The translations under genes and the position numbers were made by a program. A DNA stretch of 64,000 bases from Warburgia ugandensis (lineage: Eukaryota > Streptophyta > Magnoliopsida > Canellales > Canellaceae): the NCBI GenBank assembly GCA_035236585.1, contig CP141137.1:11238327-11302326 (forward strand), written 5' to 3'. This document shows positions 37,536-51,089 of this stretch, piece by piece. Numbering within the stretch: position 1 is the first letter of the stretch; every line of letters begins with the position of its first letter. Below the pieces are notes generated by a model, which had not been told where the DNA came from, made no database searches, and saw only the letters and a list, made by a program, of their open reading frames with translations.

Positions 37536-39664
37536 CTGCAAAATCAATTATAATATCAGCAAAGCCAAGCAAGAATAAGTGTGCACCTCGTCAAAGTTTG
37601 TAATTCTTGCTTGCGCAACTTAAACAAGAAAAGGATCAAAGAAAACCATCAACAAAATTCAATGCCTCAAGGTAAAACTACCAGGTCTATGTCTTCACAT
37701 TAAAAACCATTTGGAACATAAGCCCTGTCCTCTGGTTCCAATCTGCTACCATAGTTATATGACAAATTGGCAGCATAAACACAAGAAGAAGAATGGACTT
37801 TAGCAGAATAATAAATAAGAGTGTGAATATGTTAATGGTATGGCAGATGAATTTCTGTTTCCTCTGATCCATAGTGCAAAAACCTTGCTTCTAACAGCAT
37901 TTACAGAATTCAATGAAAGGTTCCACAACAGCAAAAACCAAGCAGAGATAAGAGGACACCCTCTGGCAGAATTGTGGTGGAAGCACAGAGAAGCTGAGAA
38001 CCTAGCGATCACACAAAAGATTGACCTGGTAGAATTCTGCAAGCAATAGGGTTTTGCAACCAGTGAGTTTTAACTAAAGAAATACTGAGAGAGACTATAA
38101 TGATGGTGCTGGAAATTGAATATGATTGCTAGAGTCAACTGTTTTCTGGATCAAAACCTGAAGGTAAAGAGAGTAAGATCAGTCATGCATCTAGCTTGAA
38201 AGCTTCCATGCTTTGTCACATAATGTCACTATCAATTTTGTCCGGAAACATTTATAGTTAGCATAGTTCTGTACTTGTGTTTGTATTTTGACATCTAAGA
38301 TGGAACTACAGTGTTAACTGTTAGATTGAGAAAACAAATGTTTCAACCACTTAATTATACACAGGCCACATCCTTAACGATAAGAAGACCTATGCCTTTC
38401 AAGGGAAAAAAAAAAGAACACAATACGAATCCTTATTTTGAGGTCTAACCCAGCAGCCATAAAAATGAGTACAAAAATAGCAACCAAGTAATAATAGCAA
38501 CAAAGAAATAACAGCAAGAAGAACAAAACAACAGCAACAAAGCAGAGACGAAATTTGATAACCAACAAGGAAAAATACGTTTGTTTCTCCTGCATGAATT
38601 AATAAAATTAAAAGGATATGTGGCATCACATATTTCAGCATATCATACAAAGATGTGTGGTACATGCAGAATCTTCATTTGAGATAAGAATAGCGGGAGG
38701 CAGACCAATAACTGTCTTTATTCTATTTCAGAGAGGGAATTTGTAAAACATACTACTGGCTTGAAAGTCTAGAGTCAGAAGAGTTATTGAAGCAAGATGG
38801 GTAAATTGGCTTTATTAAAGACATGATTGGGTCAAACAATTCAAAGGTGGGGTTTTGTAGTCAGTCCTGGATGTCAGTCGGAATAGCATTTCTCTTTTAG
38901 AAATGCATTCCGGTAGAAACAAGTTTTGTTATCAGTTTAGGTGCCAAAGTTTTTGAATCGGGAACGATTGAACTGGGGACACAATATGCAAAGAAGAAAA
39001 AACATTGAATGTTTCTCACACAGAAAACGAAAATTTTAAATGGGTAAATGGTTTTGACCCCATAAAAGCTTCACATTGACTCTATAAAACAAAACAAAAG
39101 AGGAAAAAGACACAAACCCTGAATTACTTTAGTAGCCCCAGCATTGCATGCTCTGTGGTGAGCAAGATCTTTGCAATGGCACACAAAATTAGAAGTCCGA
39201 TTAAATGTACAAGCTCTTATCACAGTCAGTGCAATTTGGAGCATTTTCTTTTTCTGTTAGCAAGCAAAACTTCTATGGATGACGCAAAAACCATAAGCGC
39301 CGGGAACGGGGATCTATGAACATAAATGCCCTTCTACCACCATGGTAGAAGGCCTTACAGTGTGTGCACATTTGGTAGTGATGACCACTATTAGACCACC
39401 ACCAGCAAGGGAAAGACAGTTACCCTCGAAAGAATTGGCCAAGAATTCTGTCAGAAAAAATGAAAACACAAAACCAGAGGATAGCAAAGGGGGAGAAACC
39501 CCGGTATCAGGTCGAACCATTCATAATATTTCAATATATTTTAAAAAATAATTTATTTTTAGTACAAAATCGGAAGTGATTTGGGTGGAAGATATTGGTC
39601 AACCTTCATTCTATAAACACTTTTTGTTAGATACTAAACAAAAAAGGGTAAAAGGCCAACGAAC
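37536..39664 (-). other. intron between ectodomain exon G and the mini-exon
   Basis: 2.1 kb without recognisable coding exons on the minus strand. Short plus ORFs (37840-38049, 39342-39551) lack domains. Confidence 0.6.
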
Positions 39665-40412
39665 CCTGTATTTTAGGAGCCGGATGACCAGGGCATGCTT
39701 TGAGATGAGGATGGTCTGAGCAAAAGCAGACGACAGGAAGAAATGTCCCATTATATCCACACCGTCCACCGCTCTCTTGACAGTCACTGCAATTCGGAGC
39801 AATCCATCCCAAAACAAGCCCCCTCCTCAAAAACACGGTAGGATGTAAATTTGCAGAATTGTAAAGCTCTGGACTCGTAACTGGTGCAATAACAATGGAC
39901 CCACAGGTTCTGGAAAATTTCATCACCGTCTCTTCGTTGATCGTGGATAGGGAGTAATAAGCGTTTTCTGTCTTGTTAATGCAAGAAGAAATTCGACGGA
40001 ACGTAGGAGGTGGATTCCCAGTGCAATTGAAGAATAAGGAGAGATTTTGGGTGGCTCTAGTAAGATAAAACGGAGTTCTATCAAGAGTGAGATTGTGAAG
40101 GGAAACTGGACATGTTTCAGTTGACGAGGATTCAGTGCTAAGGAGTGAAATTGAATTGTTATGGTAAAAGATTTCTCTAATATGGTAGGAGTTGTCTTCG
40201 GACAGATCAAGATAAGGGCCACTCTGATTTCTGCAGGTGACATGAAAGCCTGGATATCCACAGTAACTTGGCTGGTCATCGATCCAAAATGGGAAGCTTA
40301 TGTTATGTTTTCCGCAAGTGGCAGGCCTGCAATTCTCAAACCGTGGGTCAATTGAACGAGCTGTATCTAGTAAGAAGAATAAGGTTTTGAACAGTAACCA
40401 GTGGAGAATCAT
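39665..40412 (-). CDS. ectodomain exon G (GUB_WAK_bind + WAK_assoc) of LRK10L-1 locus
   Basis: Starts at ATG 40412 with a hydrophobic signal peptide (MILHWLLFKTLFFLLDTARS). The GUB_WAK_bind part follows (ENCRPATCGKHNISFPFW, CGYPGFHVTC), then the WAK_assoc part (GWIAPNCSDC, SGGRCGY, VCFCSDHPHLKACPG). Several NxT/NxS sites suggest a glycosylated extracellular domain. The 3' border is less clear than in the other cassettes: G|GTTCGT after 39665 or G|GTCATC after 39689. Both leave phase 1, so both fit the mini-exon at 37535. This is the cassette nearest the kinase and the most likely default partner. The frame is intact. Confidence 0.85.
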
Positions 40413-42258
40413 TTGGGGAGACAGAGAAGAAGAAAGAGGTTAGAAAGGTTCTAGAAAGAGATCAAAACATGCCGAAGAAAATAGAATTGGAGACTACAGA
40501 GAGATGTTCATGGCAGATTTTTTTGGTGGTAAGTTGAACGATAAATGCACTGCTTTTTCTTCGGTCCTGATTGGCTTGGTTTGAGAAGAGAAGCAGTGGT
40601 AGCAAATTGACGCGGTAGAGTGTGACAGATATGCCCTTGACAGTGCGAGGAGAAGAGACTTGAAAGATGGAACATCCAACAGGGAGAGAGAGTGGCTTGA
40701 AGTCAAGATGACATGGGTATTTGTGGTAGTTGAGGAATTGAGTGAGGTTGCGGTCTTCGTCAGAAAGACTTGAAGGTGATTGGATAGAGAGAAAGATAGA
40801 AGATTGAAGGAGGGGAAGACTTTCCGCTTTCTTATCTTTGAATATTCTTCCATGGATTTATGGTGACGCCACTGTTTCCCCATTTTCCAAGCCCCTTCCT
40901 TTGGGTTTGACTCGTTCATGTTTATTAATTCTGCAATAATAAGACGATCTAGACGATCTCAGCCTTAGATTTTACAAGATCAGGTTTTAATAATGTGGTG
41001 CTTGGGCCTCGAAGTCAGACTGACATTAAATATGATCTGGACCGTTCATATAGCGACCGACATGACAGATAATTAGATATACTCTCATTTGCTTTCTCGA
41101 CTGTCGGCCACCGAATACAGGTGTTTTATATAACAACTGCTTTTTTCGGCACAAAAAATATTAATGATGTAGGAAAAGGGAAGTGAATGGAGCCACTTTT
41201 GAATGATCAACACGACGTATCTCCTAGGCAAATTGAAAGAGAAACAAATCCTAAATTAACTGGACGGAGAATTCTAAGAACCTGTCTGGGACCTACAAAT
41301 TTAAGGAAGAGAAAATCTTGTTGGGCCTCCCATATTTAGGCAACCTGCAGAAACTGATGCCTATAGGAAGCTTCTAGCTACTGGTTAATTCAGAAGAAAA
41401 AAATCCGATGATCATGATTTCAAAACCTAAGACAGCATACTCAAATCAGCCGGCGATCATGAATTTTGAGTTCTAGCCAATTTTAACTAATTTCTGCAAG
41501 CAAGCCAAGCAAGATGAATAGATGGGCAGCTAGGTGGATACTGAAAACAAGTGCAACTGCGTTTCTCAAAAGGACAAAAAATTAAAACCCAATGACTCAA
41601 CGCTTCCACAAACCAGAGGCACAGACCGTCGGACAGAGAAGTATTCTGTGTGCAGTCCAATCAGAAAAAAGGCATATCAATTAAACGATTGTAATCATTG
41701 AACGAGTATAAAATAAAGAGAAGGGTGTCCTTGCCAAAATGAAAGAGTGTACATGCAACCTCCGCACGATACAAGACCCTTTACCCAGAAGGCAGGAGTC
41801 CAAAAGATCATCAATTAAGTCATCCGAATTCTCTTCCAGCTCTAATTTAGATTGCAGAGGAATAACTGAAGATGTCCAAACCAAAATCAACAAATTATGA
41901 CTTTCTAATTAGCCCTGTCTTCCTAACAAAGGTCCTCAGCCTAATTGTCCTCGGTTTTTGCAGCTCCACAACTAAGATGACTGGTTAACAAAAGATTTCA
42001 TATTAAAACTTAGGGGAAATGCAATCAATCCTGCCTTGTTTCATGTGGGAGACTCTTTGTTCTGAATTTCAACCTTCCTTTGTTAGTCATCTCTTGCTGG
42101 AGAATTTGTAGCAAGCCAACGAGAACGTGCTAAGTAAATTGAAGATTGCTCCCAATCTTGTACGCAAAATTAAAGAAACAAAGGGCATATAGACATATGC
42201 AAGGAAAAGAAGAAGAAAAATTGTTATCAAGGATAATTAGTGACATCTCACAACTTAC
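40413..42258 (-). other. region between ectodomain exons F and G (candidate promoter of G)
   Basis: No domain recognised. The minus ORF at 40494-40919 runs just upstream of exon G and has no start-context or family support; it is treated as leader or flank. If F is spliced to the kinase module, this is intron for that transcript. Confidence 0.4.
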
Positions 42259-43018
42259 CATCACAGAGGGAGAATTCATGCTGTTCGTTACTGCAGAAAC
42301 AGGTGGGAGGTTGGATAGAATCGATGTGAGGAAGACAGTACCCACCATAATCAAAACATGGACTACATATCTGACGCCCCACCGTCCATGTCACATTAAA
42401 ACCGTCGGTCAAAACATTGCCCAGACTCGTCTCATTTCGCTCAAGGCGATGCAAACCTTTTCCGTAAACTGCAACCTCGCGAGTTATGCAACTGTCAAAT
42501 GAATCAATATGGGTGGGATCACTTGGTATGGTATAGTAAGCATAATTTCGGGCCGTAGTTAAGCAGGGAATTGGATAGAGATCCGGCTTTTCAATCGGGG
42601 TGGAGCAGTTATGGTATAGAAATGCTAGCCGATCGTGATCAGTGTATCCAAATAAAACAAGATCTAGGGTGGTATTCCTCACTATAGGGCACACATCATC
42701 CATGAGATACCTGTCGAACACAGCTATGACTTGGTTCCTATAATCGATTCGACGGACCTGATATACCATTTTTGACCCAATCTCTATCTGGAAAAAGTTG
42801 TCTTCACAGGTGATTTGGTATCCTGGATGACCGCAATTGTCACGGCGATCACCAAAATGAAACGGGTAACTGATGTCTAGCGTGATGTTTCCACAGGTGT
42901 AACTACTAGGACGGCAGTCCATATCCCGAACATCATCGTCTTGGGAAAGAGAAGTTGAAGCCAAGAAGAGGAGCATCAAGAGGAAGACAAACGAATATGA
43001 TAAGAGCAACCGATTCAT
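42259..43018 (-). CDS. ectodomain exon F (GUB_WAK_bind + WAK_assoc)
   Basis: The start is placed at ATG 43018 (MNRLLLSYSFVFLLMLLFLA) because a clear signal peptide follows; the open frame extends further upstream without family features. GUB_WAK_bind landmarks are DCRPSSYTCGN, ISYPFHFGD and CGHPGYQITCEDNFFQIEIG. WAK_assoc landmarks are GFNVTWTVGRQICSPC, YGGYC and TCFCSNEQHEFSLCDG. The exon ends at G|GTAAGT (last base 42259), a strong donor in phase 1: 760 nt is 253 codons plus one base. If unspliced, translation stops after CDGKL. No kinase exon lies between it and cassette G. Confidence 0.9.
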
Positions 43019-44574
43019 TTCGGACACTTCAAATAGGAAACTTTCTGGGATTTCCCTTGTTCTGCTGTTGGGACTATTATTGCGGGGTGGACGACAATGG
43101 ACGTTGGCCGTTTCAAAGAGCCAGTTGGAAAACTTCAGTCTATGGTCTCCTAAGTCAAGCATCTATTTCCACAGGAGACTAGAAAATTTGGTTCACAAAT
43201 TTCTACGAGTAGTTTCAAAACTTTTGACTGGAACAGATTTGAGTATAAAATGTATCATAAAATGTAAATTATAAAACTTTGTAGATCTGTTATGACGGTA
43301 ACTGGGTCCCACTAGTGGCATGGGTCAAAGGGGCCCTATGGTATAGGACATTGGTTTAAGAAATTAACTTGATACGTTATCTCGGTTTTGGAACTTCTAG
43401 CTTGGAGGTTAAGTTCTTAACAACATCATACTTGCATTGAACGTGATCTGGGCCTTTTATCTGGAGATCTCCCAACATAGAAACTAATGTACTTAATTGA
43501 TTAAAAAGCTAAGATGGGCAGTAATATGGATGGATCCCCATATGTTAATAATAGAAAATTTGGGTCAGACATAAAAGTCACTGCGACTATTTTAATGCTG
43601 TTAACAAAACTCACTAAGACTGGACGACCTACACCTAAAACTAAATATCTATGTTGCCTTCAAATAGGAAATAACAAGAAAGAGTCTTTATTAATCAGCA
43701 GAGCTTTTACAAAATTTTACGGAATTATCTAGGGGGGAATGCAGCTCATCATTCACAGCAAGGCCCAACAATGATTAGATCATTGAACAAATTAATAGGC
43801 TCTACGGAGACCTTTTTCCTTGTAAATCGAGAATGGACTTGAAACTACAACCTCTTGATTTGTAAGGAAGCACTTATCCAACCAAGAGGAAGTGTAAAAC
43901 ATCCTTTGATATCATATTTTTTCAGAGAAAACATGCATCTACACATAAAAATTAATCATCTCAATGGTTTGATAACTTGTTAGATTACGTTAAGGAATAT
44001 GCAGGCATGAATGGACATAAGTTATTGATATCCTAAATGGTATAAAAGATACTGATTCTAATTTATGGTGTTGGCTTCCCTTGGTATCTACAAACCTCCA
44101 AATTTTCTAGAACAGGGGTATTTATCAACGGGCAACCTATATGGTTTTAATCTACTAGACCCTCCAACAAAAATCGATGACCCTCGTTAAGCTGGTTGGA
44201 CATTAAAATAGGCAAAGATTTCTGTGTGTAGTTTGCAGAATCATCCTATCAAAGCTAAACTCATCAACAAGGAGACAGAGAATGAAATTATATAGCAATC
44301 CAAACATTGCCAGAGAGTATTAGAGCTTTACTATAAGCCTAATGGGTGCATAGTTTAAGAACTACAAGACTTGATTGCAATGGGACAACTTAAGAGAGAG
44401 ACAATATCTTTTAAGCATGGGACATCCTCTTGTTCTAGAAGTCCAAGCTTGTCTTGTTAGTAGTACAAAGCAGAGGATGGGAGTGCCAAGATGAAAACAA
44501 AAGCAAGTTATAACCAGTTTCAAATCTCAAAATACAAAATTTAAGTAGAATAAAACCTTAGTTCAACAAGAGAA
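43019..44574. other. upstream flank of exon F
   Basis: 1.5 kb with no recognisable gene. Candidate promoter of F; the plus ORF at 43514-43732 has no domain. Confidence 0.4.
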
Positions 44575-47470
44575 CTAGTAAAGGGTGATGAAGAATAAAC
44601 AAGTAACACCACACATCTTGTCATGACAGGGATAAAAGATATGAGGTTGGTGGCTGTAGAAACAGGGAGGGCCTTCACCAGAACCGCCTGTATTAGGACT
44701 ACAAAAACCACCAAAACCAAAGCAAGGGCGAAAAATATCATGCCCCTCCATTCCCCTCAAATTGAAACCTGCTTTTTGAAACATCACTCATACTCCCTTG
44801 ATTTCACTCAAGAGATAGAGTTACCAAGGAAAGAAGTCTAACTATATGGAACAACAACCTGTAAGTCCAAAGAATTGATAAATGTTTTGCTTTCACACTA
44901 TATTTTCTTGGGGTTTAAGAAAGATGCCCTGCAAAGGTTTCCTTCCAAATCAAGGATGTCCTTTTGCTTCTGATCTTTACAGCAGATTTCAAATTGCTCA
45001 GTTATCAAAGTACCTTTTTATTCATTGAAGGCCAAGTTTCTGCAACAACAGCTTAATCATTTTTGACAGGATCCCATGGGCAGTACTGTTTGGATCTAGC
45101 TTGATGGTTGAACTGGTACGACCACTTGGTCTAAGCTGTGACTTGGACTCATAACCCCTTGGTTGTGAGACAATTCATTGTGTGTTGTATTGTTGAATCT
45201 ATAAATCCAGTAACAGGCAACGTAATGGCTTTGGTCCATGTGGAAGGGACTTGTAATCCCCAAGACAGTTCAACAAAAATGAGGGACTTACTTTTTGTTG
45301 GAGGAATGCTAATACAAACAAGGATTCCAGGCTCAATGGTGGTATCGTCAATCGAAGTTAAAACTAGTAGAAACTAAACAAAGTATAAAATCAAGGGAAA
45401 TCATACAGCATCTCAAACAGTGCAAATGAGTAAGAATCTTCTATCTGTAACTACAATGGCAATAGAATTTCAAAATTCAGAATCGTAACTCAAACATGAG
45501 GCAGGGTTGTTAGTGACTCAATCCCACTCAGTTCTACCTTCAACAAAAATAGCAATATATGATCGTAGACATTTCTGGAGCAATTCTAACAGTGGAAGAA
45601 ATCATAAACTTACTGTCAACCTCTTTTCCAATATAAATGAAAACTTTTCATAACTTGATAGATATCATTCAGTGCCCATCAAGTTACTAACGTTTGTTAC
45701 TTATGTTAGAGGTCATACGGTTGAGTTCCATGACTCGAATTACATTCTGCACTATCCAAGCCAAATTAATGGCATGACTAAATACAAAGCCAATTGAGTC
45801 AACTCCCATGAATACTTAACCAAATGACCGTTGAACAACTTAAATTAATCTAATGTATGGCAGCTTAAGTATGGCACCCTCTGCGCAAAGAGCCTGGCTT
45901 ACCACACAACGCTTACAGGTTTTCATTGCCATTTTATTAGCTTATGGACTCAACATAGGAAATCTGGCAACGTTTTCTTAGATGAGATTTTTTGCAGGAA
46001 AGAGGGCACTTAGGACACGTTCTGATGCGTCAATAGGGATTGGAGAACCAAGGAAAAGTCAAATGACTTTCTTTAACGTGACTAAATCTCAGTATAGAGA
46101 GAACATTGACCAAAGAAAGTACATTTGAATAGGGTTGGTATGAAAATTGAAGCTGCATTCAGGGTCCCATCCTGCTACCATTGTTCATAGATGAAAGATT
46201 TCTGAAGAGAAAACCACTAGAGGTAAACTTAACCCCAAGATTAGAGACAATAGCAGCAAGAAACTAGTCTGGGGCTTGAGAAGCCACTCTGAATGAAGAA
46301 CTACAAAACATTGATTGTTGACGGAATCAAGGGTAAGGCCACAAGCTTTTGGACACATGTTATTAAGAATTCTCGCTGCTATCTTGTAAGAGACAATACG
46401 AGGACAGAAGAAATTCAACATAGAACAATCATTAAGATACAACAGAAAGCCTAGAAATTGTCATTTAGTACCTTCTACGGATATAAGGAAAACTTCAGTA
46501 TCCCAAGGAAAATGAAATATAGATCAAATCTGTCTTTCTACAATTTTATAGTCTTCAGTAGACTGACAAGACTCTTTAACCAATGTAAAGATACCATGAT
46601 CCATGTTTGGAGCAACAATCAATAGACCTCATCTCCTAGCTTTTCGAATAAAAAACTTACCTCTAACAGGACAAAACATCAACAAATCAAACAAAAGGAA
46701 ATGGTGGAAAACGCCAAAATAAGTAGGTGCTGTAAAAGATCTCTATTGTTCACTTACGCTCAGATATACAGCTCACCAGGATCTTTGGTTTCTTACAGAA
46801 CTTTCCTTGCAAAAATTAACTCCCAACATTTGCCTTACTTTCTCTAAAAACTTTCCAGCTTCAATTAAAAGTTTAAAAACCTGCTTGACCTGTGTACCCG
46901 TGCCTGTGCCCATCAGCAGGGCATCAGACCTTTCCAAAATACTGCTGATCAGCACAGAAATTGATTGCTCCATTAGGACAAAAATGTACATTCACAGTGT
47001 CCCCCACTCGCACATTAAATACATCATCCAATCAATAAATCCACATGACACTGAAGCAATCTATGGAAGGACTATTATGAGGCATTTGAGAAACAAGTGA
47101 AGTCCTTAGTTCCGGTGAAAAGGGCATCATCAGAGACGTCCGAAAAATGAAATAATTCAATCCTCCCAGCTCTTAGTACTACCTTGTCTAATGACTTGAG
47201 AGAAGTTCTGTATGAAAGGAAATTAAACTTTAACAATGGATGCATTATCTTTGTTTTTTTGTTGAATGAATCTTCGTTTTTTTATTTTTTCATTTTTAAA
47301 ATACAACCCACCTGGTTTTCATCTGAAATTAGGTTTGAATAGTCGTGACAATGAGATCTTCATGAGCACACAATGGGTATCCCCTGGTTTGTTCCGGAGA
47401 TGAAGTTTGAAGCATGAAGAAGAGGAGGAAGAGAAAGAAGTAACGGTAAGAGCCATGGATGAATTTGAGA
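44575..47470 (-). pseudogene. decayed ectodomain cassette E (three scattered pieces)
   Basis: Three minus-strand fragments match successive parts of a cassette. At 47470-47370 an alternative frame gives a signal-peptide-like PLLLSLPPLLLHASNF like that of exon B. At 46470-46240, FLLYLNDCS and LDSVNNQC resemble the middle of F (FLYHNCS, IDSFDSC). At 44787-44590, KAGFNLRGMEGHDIFRPC, FGGFCSP and CFYSHQPHIFYPC match the WAK_assoc end, with the CFC motif changed to CFY. The pieces are separated by 1-1.5 kb of unrecognised sequence and by frame changes, and no good phase-1 donor is seen. The region around 46990 shares CCCCCACTCGCACATTAAAT with 47905-47930, so local rearrangement has occurred. Confidence 0.6.
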
Positions 47471-47699
47471 AGAACACACGATTTGTGGCTTGTTTATGGA
47501 ACATCAAACCTTGATGAAAGGGAAAGAAAGAGGACGAGATTGGTTTGAGTCAAAATTTAAAATCAGAGATTATTGAAAGTCGAAGAAAAGACTGGCTGCT
47601 ACTATTTTTAAAGGACAAGAATGTCTTTCATAGCCATGAATCCAAAAGCAAAAGGACAACAATGTACCCACCTGAGTCCTGGCAAGGCCTAAAAATCTA

Positions 47700-48591
47700 A
47701 GCCCCTACATCTCCCGTCAAATTGATATCCTCCTTCACAACATTGGCAATCCTCATTTGATATCTTCCAATACATTTGCAGCTAGCTAACTTGGCACTTG
47801 AAAACCATTTAAATGGATAGAGATGGATTGGCCACGCCTTGAAGCATGCATTCCCGCAATAGGGCAAGGAGTGTGTTGGAGGTCCGGTTCTACACCAAGC
47901 ATATTGTAGGGGCCCCCACTCGCACATTAAATTCCCGCAATAGGGCACATTAAATTCCTGGTTCTACACCAGGATCTTTCCGAGCCCCGCGGTCCAAGTC
48001 AAAGCAAAAACCCGCCTTCACAAAATATCCAAAATTATTCGGATTTTCTTGCAGAAAAGACTTTGCCCCCTTGAAAACCTGCAAGATACTAACTTGGCAA
48101 TCGCCGGAAGAATCAACATGATCCACAGGGCCTCCTAAGAACCCAATAAAGCGTGCTTGCGGGGGACTTGTGAGGCGAGTATACTCTCGGAACTGTTCGT
48201 TCACACCCGGTTTTGAGCAGTCAGGATATAAGATAAGAGTCTGACTGTTGTAATTGAAACGCCCATAATGGAGACTAGTTCTTTGGGGCAGAGGATAGGA
48301 CTTGTTAACCAAACTCTTGTCAAAAACTGTTAAAATTCGGCTAATGATCTGACATGATATACCATAATCTGGCCCAATGTCTATCTCGAAGAAACCCTCT
48401 CTGCAGTTGATTTGATACCCTTCATGGCTGCATTCATCTGGGGGTTTACCAATGTGAAAAACTAACTGATATAGAGGTTGAGGTTTCCGCAGGAGAAGTT
48501 GACAAAAGCAAATAAAGTTCATCCACATGCTAGGAAAGGGTAGGAGCAAAGAACAATAAATTAAGAGAGAGGAGAAGATTATAAGAGCCAT
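47700..48591 (-). pseudogene. ectodomain cassette D, pseudogene
   Basis: Starts at ATG 48591 with a signal-like MALIIFSSLLIYCSLLLPF. The first cysteine block is out of frame: SCGNLNLYIS is read in one frame and FHIGKPPDECSHEGYQINC in another, consistent with a 1-bp deletion near 48468. The middle (REGFFEIDIG, VDHVDSSGDCQVSILQVFKG) is readable and close to F. After FVKAGF the WAK_assoc end is replaced by unrelated residues and a stop; a remnant EDCQCCEGGYQFDGRC may lie further on near 47730-47770. The words CCCGCAATAGGGCA and GGTTCTACACCA are repeated here, showing a small local duplication. No usable donor was found. Confidence 0.75.
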
Positions 48592-51089
48592 GGATGCATT
48601 TCCAATAACCCAAACTAAGGCTGGGTTCTCACTTGTTCTGCTTTGCAGACTACTTCTGCAGGGCAAATTGAAATGGAAACTGGTAATTGGAAGGAATAGA
48701 TTGGTAAGCTTAAATGCGGAGAATGAAGTTTGCAGTCCCCAGTCAAGAATTAACTGGAGAACAGCAATTGCAAAATCCAAGTCAATGCAAACTGTTGACT
48801 AGGTACGGCCATGACAGTGTGTAGCCACTCTGCATGTGCCTTGTAGCACGCGTCAGAGTATGTTAAACGTAATCTTGGTATGGGAAATTTATATGGATAA
48901 AAATCATATCCACAATAACTAGTGAGATCACTGAGATGTCACTAAGAACTCAAGCCCAAGGGATTGACGATTTTGCCATGACCGATGGTTACTATCTAGT
49001 GCATCAAGTGAAGAAAAACGACACACCATAAAATGGCTATCTTAGCTAATCAATGGGGTTTTAGATTCTAGCATTGGCAGTGCATTGTCACTGGAAAATT
49101 TGTCCTGTTTTACCTTTCGCTGAAAAGCGACTTTAGACCAAGACAAACAACAATCGGCAAGATAATGCAACAAAATGAATGGTTCACCATTTCTTGGTGA
49201 AACTCTGGGTGAGATTGTTGGATCATAGGAATCATGAGGTAAATTGGTGATAATTGGATAGACATGATGTTACTTATTAAATTAGCCGGTTCATTAGTGA
49301 TCTTAAGTCATGCATAGGCCCCATAAATTGGTTGTTATCAGAAGGCAAGATATCCTATGTTACACGTATGCGGACAAGCACACACGCACACAAAAAACTT
49401 AGCTTCCTTCTAAATTAGAGAGAGAAAGGGATAGAAGGATGATAGTTTACCTAAAGTACCACTAGATAATCTACATCCATCAAACAGCGATCCATTTGTC
49501 TATCGTTGTCAGCCATCTAAAATTTGACTAACCAACTTGTTGGCACGTACAACCTAAGCTAGAGTGGCGGAGCTTTGAATATTGAGATTGGAGGTAGTCA
49601 AGATAGAGCAAAGAATTAAGATGCTAGAATGACCAAAGGTTCAAGCAAATTGACTTTGGGAGGCATCTAAAATTCAAGGAAAAAATTCGTTTCGAAGGAA
49701 GTGTACTTCTAGATTATGGTTGAGCACAAGAAATATAGGAAAAGAGAAGGATTACAAGGAAGAGATCAGCAAAGCTTGAAGGTAGATCAATCTGCCTGTA
49801 ATCTCAAGATGCTACCTAAACTGATGCAACCAACAAAACAACAATTCTATTGGGTCGAGCCATCTATAGAACAAAAGGTAGATAAACTAGAAAACATTCA
49901 TTTAGTACCTTTAAGACAGTGCTAAACTCAATAAGTTGATTGAAACATGTTCTAATTGATTTTAGTGGCAAATCAATTCGTCTTCAGGTTACTAGTTGTA
50001 AGCAAAACATTTAATAGGAGCTGCTGGCCTCTAAGAAAGCAGGAAGTTACCAAACCAACTCAGGAAGTGTGGACATGTTTGTTGAACTTTTTTGAATTTC
50101 TGCTCCAGTTCCTTTGAGTCACCAAAAACTCAATTTGAGTTAGATGCACCATATATTTGAATCTAGTCGTGCTTTTGAGTTTGTAAACTAAGCTTTCAAC
50201 CAAGAATTGACATGTCTTCATCCTCAACCCCTTCCAGTTCCTCTTGTAAACGGGGGTGAAATTTCATTGCAATCAGACCAATAAAGAGATAGATACGAAA
50301 AAGGGTATCCTGAGAAGATTTGGGTCGGTCATTTTCATGACATTCTTGAGTTTTGTGGTTTGGGATACAATCAGACTTATGTTCCTGTTGCATGCATATG
50401 CTCATATCTATCTTCCTAAAATTAAGGAGTATTAGCTTTAACAGTCTAGTTTAATGCCAAAGAGATAGTCTTCAAATGTACGAACAAAATCAAAGAGTTT
50501 AGCTGTCAATTGGTTAATCAAAACATATTATGTTAGAAGAAACAAATGAGCCTTTTCATCAATAGTGAAGAAAAAACTACAAACTTTGGTTATTAGAGCG
50601 TTGTTAAGAAAAATATTTTACAATTCTCACAACACAGGCTCGTGAATATCATCAAGGCAATTTGAATGGGAAGCACTAAACTAGTGTTTGGTGCTTACCT
50701 ATAGAATATGTATGGTCTTAACCTAACGCAGAGAAACTCCTCATGTTCAATATATATAAATCATTTCCCCAATTTGTCATGACCAAATAATTCCACCAAC
50801 AGAAGCAAAACTTGGAAAATTCCTAGAAATAAGAGTTGGTGAAAAATACCAACAACTACGTGCCTCTGCAAGACCCTTGTTATAAATAACTCAGACACTG
50901 AAATTAAGGTTGCTTTACTAATTGAGGGCTCGAAGTTCATCATCACCCTTTTTATAGGACATTATTTTCTGGGAAAACTTTTCCCCTGCAAAATGAATTC
51001 CAAACATCTATACATTGACTCGTTTCCCGTAGAAATCACTTTCACAGTTTAGTATTTTGTTTCTTTTATTCGAGAGACGTTAGGCTTAC
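48592..51089 (-). other. region between ectodomain cassettes C and D
   Basis: No gene recognised. 50020-50420 is homologous to 54190-54650, the sequence at a similar distance downstream of exon B, so it is part of a duplicated unit. Minus ORF 50405-50196 (ends FHPRLQEELEGVEDEDMSILG) has a counterpart in the other copy but no known domain. Confidence 0.5.

Noticed and set aside
40494-40919. 141-residue minus ORF upstream of exon G
   Set aside because: No signal peptide, no cysteine pattern of the family and no splice support; likely leader or flank.
46773-46991. Minus ORF (72 residues) as a separate gene
   Set aside because: No recognisable domain; it lies among cassette remnants and frame choice is arbitrary.
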